A DNA stretch of 64,000 bases from Actinomadura barringtoniae (lineage in GTDB: Bacteria; Actinomycetota; Actinomycetes; Streptosporangiales; Streptosporangiaceae): assembly GCF_017573505.1 (NCBI RefSeq), contig NZ_JAGEOJ010000024.1, positions 62,001 through 126,000 of the forward strand. The letters are read 5' to 3'. The notes below the pieces were generated by a model. That model was not told the DNA's origin, searched no databases, and worked only from the letters and a program-made list of their open reading frames with translations. Numbering within the stretch: the stretch's first letter is position 1; every line of letters starts with the position of its first letter. The translations under genes were made by a program, and so were the position numbers. This document shows, piece by piece, positions 7,737-16,486 of this stretch.

Positions 7737-10292
7737 ATGAACGTCGGAGGGCAGGGCCGCATGAGGGTTGTCGTCGTGGGACACGGGCCGACCGGGCACC
7801 GGCTGGTGGAGGCGCTGCGCGAGCGCGACACCGGCGGGCAATGGCAGGTCACGGTGGTCGGCGAGGAGACCAGGACGGCCTATGACCGGGTGGCGCTCAC
7901 CTCCTACCTGACCGAGGACGCCGACCTTGCCTACCCGGCTCATGACGATCAGGTGGAGATGGTCACCGGCGATCCGGTCGCCGGGATCGACCGGGTGGCG
8001 CGCGTCGTTCGTACCGCCGGGGGCCGTGAAATCGGCTATGACGCATTGGTTCTTGCGACGGGATCGGCGCCGTTCGTGCCGCCGGTCGAAGGCAAGGATC
8101 TGCCGGGCGTTTTCGTCTACCGGACGATCGACGACCTCGACGCCATCCGTTCACACAGCGCGAACCTTACAACGTCAAGGCCCGGGGTCGTGGCCGGCGT
8201 CGTCGTGGGCGGGGGACTGCTCGGCCTCGAGGCCGCCCGCGCCCTCCAGGGCCTCGGCGTCGACACACACGTGGTCGAGGTCGCGCCGTGGCTGATGCCG
8301 CGCCAGCTGGACGAGGGCGGCGGCGCGATGCTGCGCCGCCACATCGAGGCCATGGACATGAAGGTGCACGCCGGTACGCCGATGGCGGGCCTTCAGGCGG
8401 GCGAGGACGGCGGCGTCGGACGGGTCGCGCTGGCCGACGGCTCGGCGATCGACGCCGGGATCGTGGTCTTCTCTGCGGGCATCAGGCCGCGCGACGAACT
8501 GGCCCGCGGCTGCGGCCTGCCGGTGGGGGAGCGCGGCGGCATCGTCGTCGACGCCGAGTGCCGTACGGGCGATCCGGCCATCTACGCGATCGGCGAGTGC
8601 GCCCTGGTGGACGGCCAGGTGTACGGGCTGGTCGCGCCGTGCTTCAGCATGGCCGAGGTGGTGGCCGACCAGCTGCTGGCCGCCGGCGCCGAGTCCGAGA
8701 GCCCGGCCCGCTTCACCGGCGCCGACCTGTCCACCAAGCTCAAGCTGATGGGCGTGGACGTCGCCAGCTTCGGCGACCCGTTCGCCGGACCCGAGCAGGG
8801 CGCGCTGGACGTCACCTACACCGACCCGGTCGCGGGGATCTACAAGAAGCTGATCGTCAGCGACGACGCCAAGACGCTGATCGGCGGCGTGCTCGTCGGC
8901 GACGCCGAGTCCTACCCGACGCTGCGCGCGTTCATCGGCGCCGAACTGCCCGGCACGCCGGAGCAGGCGCTGTTCGGCGGGACCGAGGCGGCCGGGGGCG
9001 AGCTGCCCGGCGCGACCGTGATCTGCAGCTGCAACAACGTGAACGCCGAGGCGATCCGCTGCTCGATCCGCGACGAGGGCCTTACCGACATGGGCGGCGT
9101 GAAGGGCTGCACGCGCGCCGGAACCAGCTGCGGCAGCTGCGTTCCGCTGGTGAAGAAGATCCTGGACGCCGAGCTCACCGCGGCCGGCATCGAGGTCAGC
9201 CGGGCGCTGTGCGAGCACTTCGACTACAGCCGCGCGGAGCTGTTCGACATCGTCCGCGTCACCGGGATCACCACGTTCACCCAGCTCATCGACGAGCACG
9301 GGCACGGGCGCGGCTGCGACATCTGCAAGCCGGTCGTCGCCTCCATCCTGGCGAGCCTGGGCCACGGCCACATCCTGGAGGGCGAGCAGGCGGCGCTGCA
9401 GGACACCAACGACCACTTCCTGGCCAACATGCAGAAGAACGGCACCTACTCGGTGGTGCCGCGCATCCCCGGCGGTGAGATCACCCCCGAGAAGCTCATC
9501 GTGATCGGCGAGGTGGCCCGCGATTTCGGCCTCTACACCAAGATCACCGGCGGGCAGCGGATCGACCTGTTCGGCGCCCGCGTGGAGCAGCTGCCGCAGA
9601 TCTGGAAGCGGCTGGTGGATGCCGGGTTCGAGTCCGGGCACGCCTACGGCAAGGCGCTGCGGACGGTGAAGTCGTGCGTCGGATCGACCTGGTGCCGGTA
9701 CGGCGTGCAGGACTCGGTGGCGATGGCGATCCTGCTGGAGCTGCGCTACCGGGGGCTGCGGGCGCCGCACAAGCTGAAGTCGGCGGTGTCGGGCTGCGCC
9801 CGTGAATGCGCGGAGGCGCAGGGCAAGGACTTCGGCGTCATCGCGACCGAGAACGGCTGGAACCTCTACGTCGCGGGCAACGGCGGCATGCGGCCCCGGC
9901 ACGCCGACCTGTTCGCCACCGACCTCGACGACGCGACGCTGATCCGCTACATCGACCGGTTCCTGATGTTCTACATCCGCACCGCCGACCGGCTGCAGCG
10001 CACCGCGAGCTGGCTGGAGGGCCTGGAAGGCGGGCTGGACTACCTGCGCGAGGTCGTCATCGACGACCGCCTGGGCATCTGCGCCGAACTGGACGCCGCG
10101 ATGGACCGCCACGTCGGCTCCTACGCCGACGAGTGGCGCGACGCCATCGAGGACCCCGCCAAGCTCACCCGCTTCGTCTCGTTCGTCAACGCCCCCGACA
10201 CCCCCGACCCGAGCATCGTCTTCGAGCCCGAACGCGATCAGATCAAGCCGGTCCTGGTGGCCGGTCCCCGCCTGGAGGTGGCAACGCGATGA
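7737..10292 (+). CDS. nirB: nitrite reductase (NAD(P)H) large subunit
   Basis: 851 residues; six-electron reduction of nitrite to ammonium in the cytoplasm. Order: FAD domain (VVVGHGPTGHRL), NADH domain (VVVGGGLLGLEAARAL), a BFD-like [2Fe-2S] domain (CSCNNV, then CGSC), a second BFD-like helical segment, and the C-terminal siroheme/[4Fe-4S] domain with Cys647 and Cys653 (SCVGSTWC), Cys687 and Cys691 (GCAREC). The ATG at 7737 fits the leaderless promoter; a second ATG at 7761 has a GGAGG 10 nt before it and begins right at the flavin motif, so both starts may be used. Its stop overlaps the nirD start (ATGA). Confidence 0.95.
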   Translation: MNVGGQGRMRVVVVGHGPTGHRLVEALRERDTGGQWQVTVVGEETRTAYDRVALTSYLTEDADLAYPAHDDQVEMVTGDPVAGIDRVARVVRTAGGREIGYDALVLATGSAPFVPPVEGKDLPGVFVYRTIDDLDAIRSHSANLTTSRPGVVAGVVVGGGLLGLEAARALQGLGVDTHVVEVAPWLMPRQLDEGGGAMLRRHIEAMDMKVHAGTPMAGLQAGEDGGVGRVALADGSAIDAGIVVFSAGIRPRDELARGCGLPVGERGGIVVDAECRTGDPAIYAIGECALVDGQVYGLVAPCFSMAEVVADQLLAAGAESESPARFTGADLSTKLKLMGVDVASFGDPFAGPEQGALDVTYTDPVAGIYKKLIVSDDAKTLIGGVLVGDAESYPTLRAFIGAELPGTPEQALFGGTEAAGGELPGATVICSCNNVNAEAIRCSIRDEGLTDMGGVKGCTRAGTSCGSCVPLVKKILDAELTAAGIEVSRALCEHFDYSRAELFDIVRVTGITTFTQLIDEHGHGRGCDICKPVVASILASLGHGHILEGEQAALQDTNDHFLANMQKNGTYSVVPRIPGGEITPEKLIVIGEVARDFGLYTKITGGQRIDLFGARVEQLPQIWKRLVDAGFESGHAYGKALRTVKSCVGSTWCRYGVQDSVAMAILLELRYRGLRAPHKLKSAVSGCARECAEAQGKDFGVIATENGWNLYVAGNGGMRPRHADLFATDLDDATLIRYIDRFLMFYIRTADRLQRTASWLEGLEGGLDYLREVVIDDRLGICAELDAAMDRHVGSYADEWRDAIEDPAKLTRFVSFVNAPDTPDPSIVFEPERDQIKPVLVAGPRLEVATR

Positions 10293-10705
10293 CCATGACA
10301 CCCGACGCGACCCTCGACCGAGGAACCGCTCCCGTCCGGACCGCCGCCCGCTGGTCCGACGTCTGCGCCTACGGCGACCTGCTCCCCGAGCGCGGCGCCT
10401 GCGCGATGGTCGACGGCGTGCAGGTCGCGATCTTCCGCACGTACGGGGGCGACCTGTTCGCGCTGTCGAACTTCGACCCCTACAGCGACGCGTACGTGAT
10501 CTCCCGGGGCATCCTGGGCACCCGCGGCGGCGCGCCGACGGTCGCCTCGCCCATGTACAAGCAGGTGTTCGACCTGCGCACCGGCGTCTGCCTGGACGAC
10601 CCGCGGGTGGCGCTGCCGACCTTCGCGGTCCGTCGCAACGGTGCGGATCGGGTCGAGGTCGCTCGCGGTTCGGAGGTGGGCACGTCCGATGAACACCGAC
10701 AGTGA
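10289..10705 (+). CDS. nirD: nitrite reductase small subunit
   Basis: 138 residues with the Rieske-like fold of NirD. The Rieske Cys/His ligands are missing (the two ligand loops read NFDPYSDAYV and SPMYKQVFDL), as in known NirD proteins, which bind no cluster and support NirB. It is translationally coupled to nirB by an ATGA overlap at 10289-10292; an in-frame ATG at 10295 is a minor alternative. The end overlaps the next gene by 17 bases, indicating one operon. Confidence 0.9.
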   Translation: MTMTPDATLDRGTAPVRTAARWSDVCAYGDLLPERGACAMVDGVQVAIFRTYGGDLFALSNFDPYSDAYVISRGILGTRGGAPTVASPMYKQVFDLRTGVCLDDPRVALPTFAVRRNGADRVEVARGSEVGTSDEHRQ

Positions 10706-11867
10706 GCCGCTCGCCGGGTTCGCGGTCGGCGTGACCGCGGACCGCAGGCACGAGGAGCTGGCCACGCTGCTAGAACGGCGCGGAGCGCGGGTGGTGCACG
10801 CCCCGGCCATCCGCCTGGTCCCGCTGTCGGACGACGCCGACCTGCTGCACGCGACCGGCGAGTGCGTCGAACGGCCGCTCGACCACGTCGTCGTCACCAC
10901 CGGCATCGGCTTCCGCGCGTGGCTGGAGACGGCCGACGGGTGGGGTCTGCGGGACGCGCTGATCGAACGGCTCGCACAGGTGGACCTGCTCGCACGCGGC
11001 CCGAAGTCGCGCGGCGCGATCCGTTCGGCCGGACTGCAGGAGGTGTGGTCGCCGGACTCGGAGAGCTGCGCCGAGGTGCTCAAGCACCTGCTGGAGAAGG
11101 ACCTGGCGGGCACGCGGATCGCGGTGCAGTTGTACGGCGAGGAGCTCCCGGAGTTCACCGGCGCTCTGCGCGCTGCGGGCGCCGAGGTGATCGAGATCCC
11201 CGTCTACCGCTGGTCGCGTACCGAGGACTCGACGCCGCTCCGGCGCCTGGTCGGCCAGGCGGTAGCCGGAACCGTCGACGCCATCACGTTCACCAGTTCC
11301 CCAGCCGTAGCCGCGACGCTGGCGGTCGCAGCCGAGGACGGCCTCGAAGAGCCGCTCCTCGACGCGCTGCGCACCAACGTCGTCGCGGCCTGTGTGGGCC
11401 CGGTGACCGCGCAGCGGCTCATCGAGAAGGACGTGCCGACCGTGCTGCCGGAACGAGCCAGGATCGGCGCACTGGTCCGAGCCCTCGTCTCCGACCTCCC
11501 CGAACGCCGCTCCCGCCGCCTAGAGGTCCGCGGCTTCTCTCTAGAGCTGCGCGGGCACGCGGTCGTCTTGGACGGTCAGCTGAAACCGATCGCCCCCGCG
11601 CCGATGGCGATCCTGCGCGCCCTGGCCCGCCGCCCGGGCCACGTGGTGTCGCGCGCCGAGCTGTGCGGGGTGCTGCCGAGCCGCCTGATGGTGGGCGGCG
11701 TGCCGTGGAGCCGCGACGGACGCCCGCAGGCCGACGAGCACGCGGTGGAGATGGCCGTGGCGCGGCTGCGCCGCGGCCTCGGCAGATCAGGAATCGTCGA
11801 AACAGTGGTCAAGCGCGGCTACCGCCTGGCGTGCGACCCCCGGATGCTCGCGGAGATGAGTAGTTGA
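10689..11867 (+). CDS. nnaR: HemD-like/winged-helix regulator of nitrite assimilation, NnaR type
   Basis: 392 residues. The first 260 or so have the uroporphyrinogen-III synthase (HemD) fold (GVTADRRHEELATLLERRG, then DAITFTSSPAV). The last 110 form an OmpR/PhoB-type winged helix (LELRGHAVVLDG, LRALARRPGHVVSRAELC, VAVARLRRGLG, VVKRGYRLAC). This architecture is that of NnaR in streptomycetes and mycobacteria, a GlnR co-activator of nitrite reductase genes. The ATG at 10689 has GGAGG upstream, inside nirD. Its place between nirD and a sirohydrochlorin chelatase supports this role; true HemD activity cannot be excluded. Confidence 0.8.
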   Translation: MNTDSEPLAGFAVGVTADRRHEELATLLERRGARVVHAPAIRLVPLSDDADLLHATGECVERPLDHVVVTTGIGFRAWLETADGWGLRDALIERLAQVDLLARGPKSRGAIRSAGLQEVWSPDSESCAEVLKHLLEKDLAGTRIAVQLYGEELPEFTGALRAAGAEVIEIPVYRWSRTEDSTPLRRLVGQAVAGTVDAITFTSSPAVAATLAVAAEDGLEEPLLDALRTNVVAACVGPVTAQRLIEKDVPTVLPERARIGALVRALVSDLPERRSRRLEVRGFSLELRGHAVVLDGQLKPIAPAPMAILRALARRPGHVVSRAELCGVLPSRLMVGGVPWSRDGRPQADEHAVEMAVARLRRGLGRSGIVETVVKRGYRLACDPRMLAEMSS

Positions 11868-12559
11868 CCGAGGACCACCCGACCCTGCTGGCCGTCGCGC
11901 ACGGCACCCGCGACCCGGCGGGCGCCGCCACCGTACGGGCCCTGCTGGACCGTACCCGTGCGCTGCGCCCCTGGATCGACGTCGCCGAGGCGTACGCGGA
12001 GATCGCCGAGCCGTCCCTGGAAGACGCCGTCACCCGCATCACCAGCCCCATCGTCACCGTTCCGCTCATGCTCGCCCGCGGCTATCACGCCCTCGTGGAC
12101 ATCCCGAACCGCGTAGGGAACGCCCTCACGACCCGCCCCCTGGGCCCGGACCCGATGATCGCGGCAGCCCAAGCGGGCCGCCTGGCCGAAGCACTCAACG
12201 GCGAACGCCTCGGCCCCCACGACACCGTCATCCTCGGCGCCGCCGGCTCCTCCGACCCCAACGGCGTGGCCGACGTACGCACCGCCGCCCGCCTCCTGTC
12301 CGGCCGCCTGCGCAGAGAAGTCCCGTACGGTTTCGTGGCCGCCGAAGGCCCCCAGCTCTCCGAGGTGGTCGCCGCCCACTCGCACAATCGAGTGATCGTC
12401 GCGTCCTACCTCCTGGCCCCGGGCCTCTTCCACACCCGCATGCTTTCCTCGGGCGCAGACATGGTCAGCGACCCCCTAGGCGCCCACGACGCGATCGCGC
12501 GCTTGATCCTCCGCCGCTTCGACGAGGCGCGCCTGCGCGATGGCCTGCGCGTCGCCTGA
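11864..12559 (+). CDS. sirohydrochlorin chelatase, CbiX/SirB family
   Basis: 231 residues, two CbiX repeats. The first has the metal-site His in VAHGTRDP and the second conserved His in RGYHALVDIP; a degenerate second half follows. The family inserts Fe2+ (or Co2+) into sirohydrochlorin. Beside nirB, whose C-terminal domain needs siroheme, iron insertion is the likely job. The TTG start at 11864 overlaps the nnaR stop (TTGA) and has GGAG 8 nt upstream. It is the last gene of the nirB-nirD-nnaR operon. Confidence 0.82.
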   Translation: MTEDHPTLLAVAHGTRDPAGAATVRALLDRTRALRPWIDVAEAYAEIAEPSLEDAVTRITSPIVTVPLMLARGYHALVDIPNRVGNALTTRPLGPDPMIAAAQAGRLAEALNGERLGPHDTVILGAAGSSDPNGVADVRTAARLLSGRLRREVPYGFVAAEGPQLSEVVAAHSHNRVIVASYLLAPGLFHTRMLSSGADMVSDPLGAHDAIARLILRRFDEARLRDGLRVA

Positions 12560-12567
12560 GGCCGGTC

Positions 12568-12573
12568 TACGCT
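12568..12573 (+). promoter_or_regulatory. -10 element (TACGCT), leaderless VOC gene
   Basis: TACGCT ends 6 nt before the ATG at 12580 and no SD is visible, so the mRNA is probably leaderless. Confidence 0.45.
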
Positions 12574-12579
12574 GCGTGC

Positions 12580-13332
12580 ATGACGTTCGAGGCGGGTCAT
12601 CCCTGCTGGGCGGATCTCAGCACTCCCGACATCGAGGCGAGCAAGGCCTTCTACGGCGGCCTGTTCGGATGGGAGCCGCAAACCTCGCCCGAGTCCGGCG
12701 GCTACACCATGTTCAACCTGCGGGACGGGCACATCGCGGCCGCTATGCCGCAGCAGAGCCCCGGCTTCCCGACCGCGTGGACCACCTACATCAGCGTCGC
12801 CGACGCCGACTCGACCGCCAAGGCCGTCCAGGACGCCGGCGGCCAGATCCTGATGGGCCCCCTGGACATCACGGACCAGGGCCGCATCGCCCTCTTCGCC
12901 GACGCCCAGGGCGCCGTCCTCGGCCTCTGGCAACCCCTCGCGTTCCAGGGCGCCGCCCTCACCCGCGAGCCCAACACCTACTGCTGGAGCGAACTGGCCT
13001 GCCGCGACGTAGAAGGCGCCAAGACCTTCTACAGCGAAGTCTTCGGCTGGTCGGGCGAGACCCACGTCTTCGGCACGTCCTCCTACACCGAATGGGACAC
13101 CGGCGCCCGCCCCTTCGCCGGCATGGTCGAGATGAACGAGGTCTGGCCACCCGAGGTCCCGGCCCACTGGATGGTCTACTTCGCCGTAGAGGACTGCGAC
13201 GCCGCCGCCTCCAAGGCAGCCGACCTGGGCGGCCTCATCTCAGTCCCGCCCCACGACATCCCCTCAGGCCGCTTCGCCGTCCTCAACGACCCTCAAGGCG
13301 CCGTCTTCTCCATCATCCGCCTCGCCCACTAG
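12580..13332 (+). CDS. two-domain VOC (glyoxalase/dioxygenase fold) protein
   Basis: 250 residues made of two similar vicinal-oxygen-chelate modules. Each begins with a Trp-containing block and an SKAFYGGLFGW or AKTFYSEVFGW helix and ends with an FAVLNDPQGAVF-like strand. Size and layout resemble the mycobacterial Cfp30B/Rv0577-type family. Metal ligands are incomplete, so catalysis is uncertain; ligand binding or resistance is possible. It has its own probable leaderless promoter and is convergent with the MarR gene. Confidence 0.75.
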   Translation: MTFEAGHPCWADLSTPDIEASKAFYGGLFGWEPQTSPESGGYTMFNLRDGHIAAAMPQQSPGFPTAWTTYISVADADSTAKAVQDAGGQILMGPLDITDQGRIALFADAQGAVLGLWQPLAFQGAALTREPNTYCWSELACRDVEGAKTFYSEVFGWSGETHVFGTSSYTEWDTGARPFAGMVEMNEVWPPEVPAHWMVYFAVEDCDAAASKAADLGGLISVPPHDIPSGRFAVLNDPQGAVFSIIRLAH

Positions 13333-13346
13333 GCCTCTGCGATGGC

Positions 13347-13363
13347 GCCCGGTCAGGCCGGGC
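13347..13363. terminator. small hairpin between convergent genes
   Basis: GCCCGG-TCAGG-CCGGGC: 6-bp arms, no U-tract, between the VOC and MarR stop codons. Weak candidate. Confidence 0.35.
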
Positions 13364-13370
13364 AGCGGGG

Positions 13371-13859
13371 TCAGGGGTGGGTGGAGGTGCGGTCGGGGCT
13401 GCCCTGATCGGCTTCGGGTTCGGCGAAGCGGGGGTCGTTGGCGGCCAGGAGCTTGAGGACGAGGGCGCTGAGTTCGTCGCGTTCGTCGGGGGTGAGGGCC
13501 TGGAGGAGGGACTCGTGGACCTCTTCGCGGCGGGTGCGGTGCTCGCGTAGGGCGCGGCGGCCGCCGGTGGTGATGTGGAGGGCGTAGCGGCGGCGGTCGT
13601 CGGGGTCGCGGTGGCGCTCCACGTAGCCGTGGCGTTCCAGCATGTCGATGACCGAGACCAGGTCGGCGGGGTCGACGCTGAGCCGGTCGCTCAGCTCGCG
13701 CTGGGAGATCGGGCCTTCGGCCAGCCAGGCGAGGGACAGCACGTGCTGGATCCGCAAGGGCTCGCCGGGGTGCAGTACGGCGGCGCGGCGGCGGGCCATC
13801 CGTACCGCCTCGAGCATCAGGTACATGGGCGACTGGAAGAGCGGGTCGTCGGGCGTCAC
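13371..13859 (-). CDS. MarR family transcriptional regulator
   Basis: About 162 residues with a MarR winged helix: SQRELSDRLSVDPADLVSVIDMLERHGYVERHRDPDDRRRYALHIT. The GTG at 13859 is chosen because it starts just before the conserved N-terminal helix and leaves the divergent promoter free. It lies 90 bp from the divergent exporter genes, whose promoter holds two matching dyads, so it probably represses drrAB-type export and itself until a drug-like ligand binds. Confidence 0.85.
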   Translation of the reverse strand: MTPDDPLFQSPMYLMLEAVRMARRRAAVLHPGEPLRIQHVLSLAWLAEGPISQRELSDRLSVDPADLVSVIDMLERHGYVERHRDPDDRRRYALHITTGGRRALREHRTRREEVHESLLQALTPDERDELSALVLKLLAANDPRFAEPEADQGSPDRTSTHP

Positions 13860-13901
13860 ATGGTCGATCCTCGCATTCGGGCGGCCTCTTGACCGCAAAG
13901 C

Positions 13902-13930
13902 TAGGATACTCCTACCGTTGGAATATCCAA
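13902..13930. promoter_or_regulatory. two MarR-type dyads over the exporter promoter
   Basis: TAGGA-TAC-TCCTA (13902-13914) and TTGGA-ATA-TCCAA (13918-13930) are perfect 5-bp dyads of one pattern (TnGGA-n3-TCCnA), centres 16 bp apart. The first covers a -10-like TAGGAT, so binding would block transcription of the exporter. Confidence 0.6.
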
Positions 13931-13949
13931 GTATTTCGGGGAGGCTCCC

Positions 13950-14921
13950 ATGTCGGCGGTCGCGGTGGACGGCCTGGTGAAGCGCTTCGGCGAGATCGAG
14001 GCCGTGAAGGGCATCGACTTCCAGGTGCACCCGGGGGAGATCTTCGGGTTCCTGGGGCCGAACGGCGCGGGGAAGTCGACCACCATCAACATGCTCTGCA
14101 CGCTGCTGCGCCCCAGCGAGGGGCGGGCGGAGGTGGCCGGGCACGACGTGGTGACCGAACGCGACGACGTGCGGCGCAACATCGGGCTGGTGTTCCAGGA
14201 CCCGACGCTGGACGGCTATCTGTCGGGCGCGCAGAACCTGCGTTTTCACGCGGAGTTGTACGGGGTGCCGCGGTCGGTGGTCGGACAGCGGATGCGGCAG
14301 GTTCTGGAGATGGTCGGGTTGTGGGATCGACGAGAAGATCTCGTGCAGACCTACTCGGGCGGGATGAAGCGGCGGCTGGAGATCGCCCGGGGGCTGCTGC
14401 ACTCGCCGCGGGTTCTCTTTCTGGACGAGCCGACCGTGGGGCTCGATCCGCAGACCCGGTCGTCGATCTGGAACTACATCCGCCAGCTCAAGGAGACCGA
14501 GGAGATCACGATCTTCCTCACGACCCACTACATGGACGAGGCGGAGCACTGCAGCCGCATCGCGATCATGGATCAGGGCGGGATCGTGGCGCTGGACACC
14601 CCCGAGGCGCTGAAGGCCGGGGTCGGCAAGGACCGGGTGCGGATCCAGACCGGTGACGACCAGGCGGCCATCGCGGCGCTCGGCGAGCTCTTCGGGCTGG
14701 AGGCCGGCATGTCGGAGGGCATGGTCACCTTCGCCGTGGCCTCGGGCGAGGAGTTCGTGCCGCGGCTGTTCGCCGAGCTCGGCATCCCGATCAAGTCCGT
14801 GAGCGTGGCGCGGCCGTCGCTGGACGATGTGTTCATGTCGTTCACCGGGCGGACGATCCGCGACGCCGAGGGCACGGCCGCCGACCGGATGCGCATGGCG
14901 ATGCGCGCGAGAGGACGATGA
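13950..14921 (+). CDS. ABC exporter ATP-binding protein, DrrA family
   Basis: 323 residues: Walker A GPNGAGKST, signature YSGGMKRRLEIARGL, Walker B VLFLDEPTVGLD, H-loop TTHYMDEAEHC, and the C-terminal extension typical of daunorubicin-resistance-type ATPases. It powers efflux together with the ABC-2 permease encoded next (ATGA overlap). A GGGGAGG site precedes the ATG. The divergent MarR regulator suggests export of a drug or a self-made compound. Confidence 0.9.
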   Translation: MSAVAVDGLVKRFGEIEAVKGIDFQVHPGEIFGFLGPNGAGKSTTINMLCTLLRPSEGRAEVAGHDVVTERDDVRRNIGLVFQDPTLDGYLSGAQNLRFHAELYGVPRSVVGQRMRQVLEMVGLWDRREDLVQTYSGGMKRRLEIARGLLHSPRVLFLDEPTVGLDPQTRSSIWNYIRQLKETEEITIFLTTHYMDEAEHCSRIAIMDQGGIVALDTPEALKAGVGKDRVRIQTGDDQAAIAALGELFGLEAGMSEGMVTFAVASGEEFVPRLFAELGIPIKSVSVARPSLDDVFMSFTGRTIRDAEGTAADRMRMAMRARGR

Positions 14922-15805
14922 GGATGACGCTCACCACCGAACCCGCTGAGGGCGTCGTTCGCGTACGGGTGCCACGGCGCAGCATCGCGCACGACCTGCG
15001 CGCGGTGAAGATCGTGCTGCACCGGGAGCTGATCCGCTTCTGGCGGGACCGGATGCGCATGGTGTCCGGCCTGGTCCAGCCCGTGCTGTGGCTGCTGGTC
15101 ATGGGAACGGGCCTGTCCAACCTGACGCGCAGCGGGGGAGGGCCCGCCGGCGAGGTCAACCTCAAGACCTTCATCTTCCCCGGCGTCTGCGCGATGTCGG
15201 TGATGTTCACCGCGATGTTCTCGGCCGGGTCGATCGTGTGGGACCGCGAGTTCGGGTTCCTGCGCGAGATGCTGGTCGCGCCGGTCAGCCGCAGCGCCAT
15301 CGTGATCGGCAAGTGCGTCGGCGGCGCGTTCGTGGCGACCCTGCAGGGCGTGGTCATCGTGGCGCTGGCGGGCCTGGCCGGGGTGCCGTACGACCCGCTG
15401 CTGATCGTGGAACTGCTGGCCATCATGTTCCTGGGCGCGTTCGCGCTGACCGGGTTCGGCGTGATGATGGCCGCGCGGATCAAGACCATGCAGGCGTTCT
15501 TCGCGCTCATGCAGATGGCGATGATGCCGATGATGTTCCTGTCGGGCGCGCTCTACCCGCTGGCCGGGCTGCCGACGTGGCTGACGATCCTCACGCGCCT
15601 CAACCCGCTGACCTACGCGGTCGACCCGCTCCGGCAGGCCGTGTTCGCGCACCTGAACGTCTCGCCGGAGCTGGAGCGCACGTTCAACCCCGGAGTGACC
15701 TGGAACGGCTGGGTGGTCCCGGTCTGGCTGGAGCTGTGCATCGTCGCCGCCATGGGCCTGTCGCTGATGGGCGTGGCGATCATGGAGTTCCGCCGCGGCG
15801 ACTGA
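14918..15805 (+). CDS. ABC-2 type exporter permease, DrrB family
   Basis: 295 residues with six predicted membrane helices and the ABC-2 landmarks: WDREFGFLREMLVAPVSRSAIVIGK on the cytoplasmic side and FLSGALYPLAGLPTWL before the last helices. It forms the membrane channel for the ATPase encoded just upstream. The 3' end overlaps the convergent TetR gene by 26 bases, with no room for a terminator. Confidence 0.9.
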   Translation: MRMTLTTEPAEGVVRVRVPRRSIAHDLRAVKIVLHRELIRFWRDRMRMVSGLVQPVLWLLVMGTGLSNLTRSGGGPAGEVNLKTFIFPGVCAMSVMFTAMFSAGSIVWDREFGFLREMLVAPVSRSAIVIGKCVGGAFVATLQGVVIVALAGLAGVPYDPLLIVELLAIMFLGAFALTGFGVMMAARIKTMQAFFALMQMAMMPMMFLSGALYPLAGLPTWLTILTRLNPLTYAVDPLRQAVFAHLNVSPELERTFNPGVTWNGWVVPVWLELCIVAAMGLSLMGVAIMEFRRGD

Positions 15806-16391
15806 CGCCCTCCAAAAGGCTCCGGGCGAGCACCCCGGCGTCCCGGCGCGCGGTCGCCGGGTCGCCCGCGTCCGCGATGCGCAATGAGATCTCGGTGAGG
15901 CCGCCGTACAGGGCCGCGGCCAGCAGCTCGGCGGGATGGTCCTGCAGCACGCCCGCGTCGATCAGCGACTGGATCCCGGCGACCAGCAGGCCGCCGAGGT
16001 GGCGCTGGTCGAGCTCGCGCCAGCGATGCCAGCCGAGCGCGATCGGGCCCTGGAGCAGCACGAGCTCGCGGTAGTCGCGCTCGGCGCAGACGTCCAGGAA
16101 CGCGTCGACCCCGGCCAGCGCCTGCTCCCACGGGTCGTCCTTGCCCGTCATCGCGGCGGCGATGCGCTGGGCGGCCCGTTCCTCCTGCTCCTCGAAGACC
16201 TCCTGGAACAGGCCTTCCTTGCCCTCGAAGTGGTGGTAGAGCGCGCCCCGGCTGAGCCCGGTGCCGCGTACGAGGTCCTCTGCCGACACCGCCAGGTAGC
16301 CGTGCTCCAGGAACCGCTCGCGGCCGGTCTCCACCAGCGTGCGCCGGGTCTCCTCCGCGTAGAGCTCCCGGCGGGACTTGACGCCATCCAC
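15780..16391 (-). CDS. TetR/AcrR family transcriptional regulator
   Basis: 203 residues. N-terminal HTH: TRRTLVETGRERFLEHGY, VSAEDLVRGTGLSRGALYHHFEGKEGLFQEVF. The C-terminal ligand domain is divergent, as usual. The GTG at 16391 is the first start in frame. A 21-bp perfect palindrome lies 13 bp upstream, in the region shared with the divergent amine oxidase gene, so it probably regulates itself and that gene pair. Confidence 0.87.
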   Translation of the reverse strand: MDGVKSRRELYAEETRRTLVETGRERFLEHGYLAVSAEDLVRGTGLSRGALYHHFEGKEGLFQEVFEEQEERAAQRIAAAMTGKDDPWEQALAGVDAFLDVCAERDYRELVLLQGPIALGWHRWRELDQRHLGGLLVAGIQSLIDAGVLQDHPAELLAAALYGGLTEISLRIADAGDPATARRDAGVLARSLLEGVSRRGGTP

Positions 16392-16403
16392 GCCCCAGGG
16401 ATA

Positions 16404-16424
16404 TCACATTCACAGTGAATGTGA
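16404..16424. promoter_or_regulatory. 21-bp palindrome, probable TetR operator
   Basis: Arms TCACATTCAC and GTGAATGTGA are perfectly complementary around a central A. It lies between the divergent TetR and amine oxidase genes. GTGAGATTC occurs again just downstream (16421-16429 and near 16440). Confidence 0.75.
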
Positions 16425-16486
16425 GATTCAACCTGTCAGTGAGATTCGGGCCGACGGTGACCTGACGGTCAGGGGAGTGGTGAATC

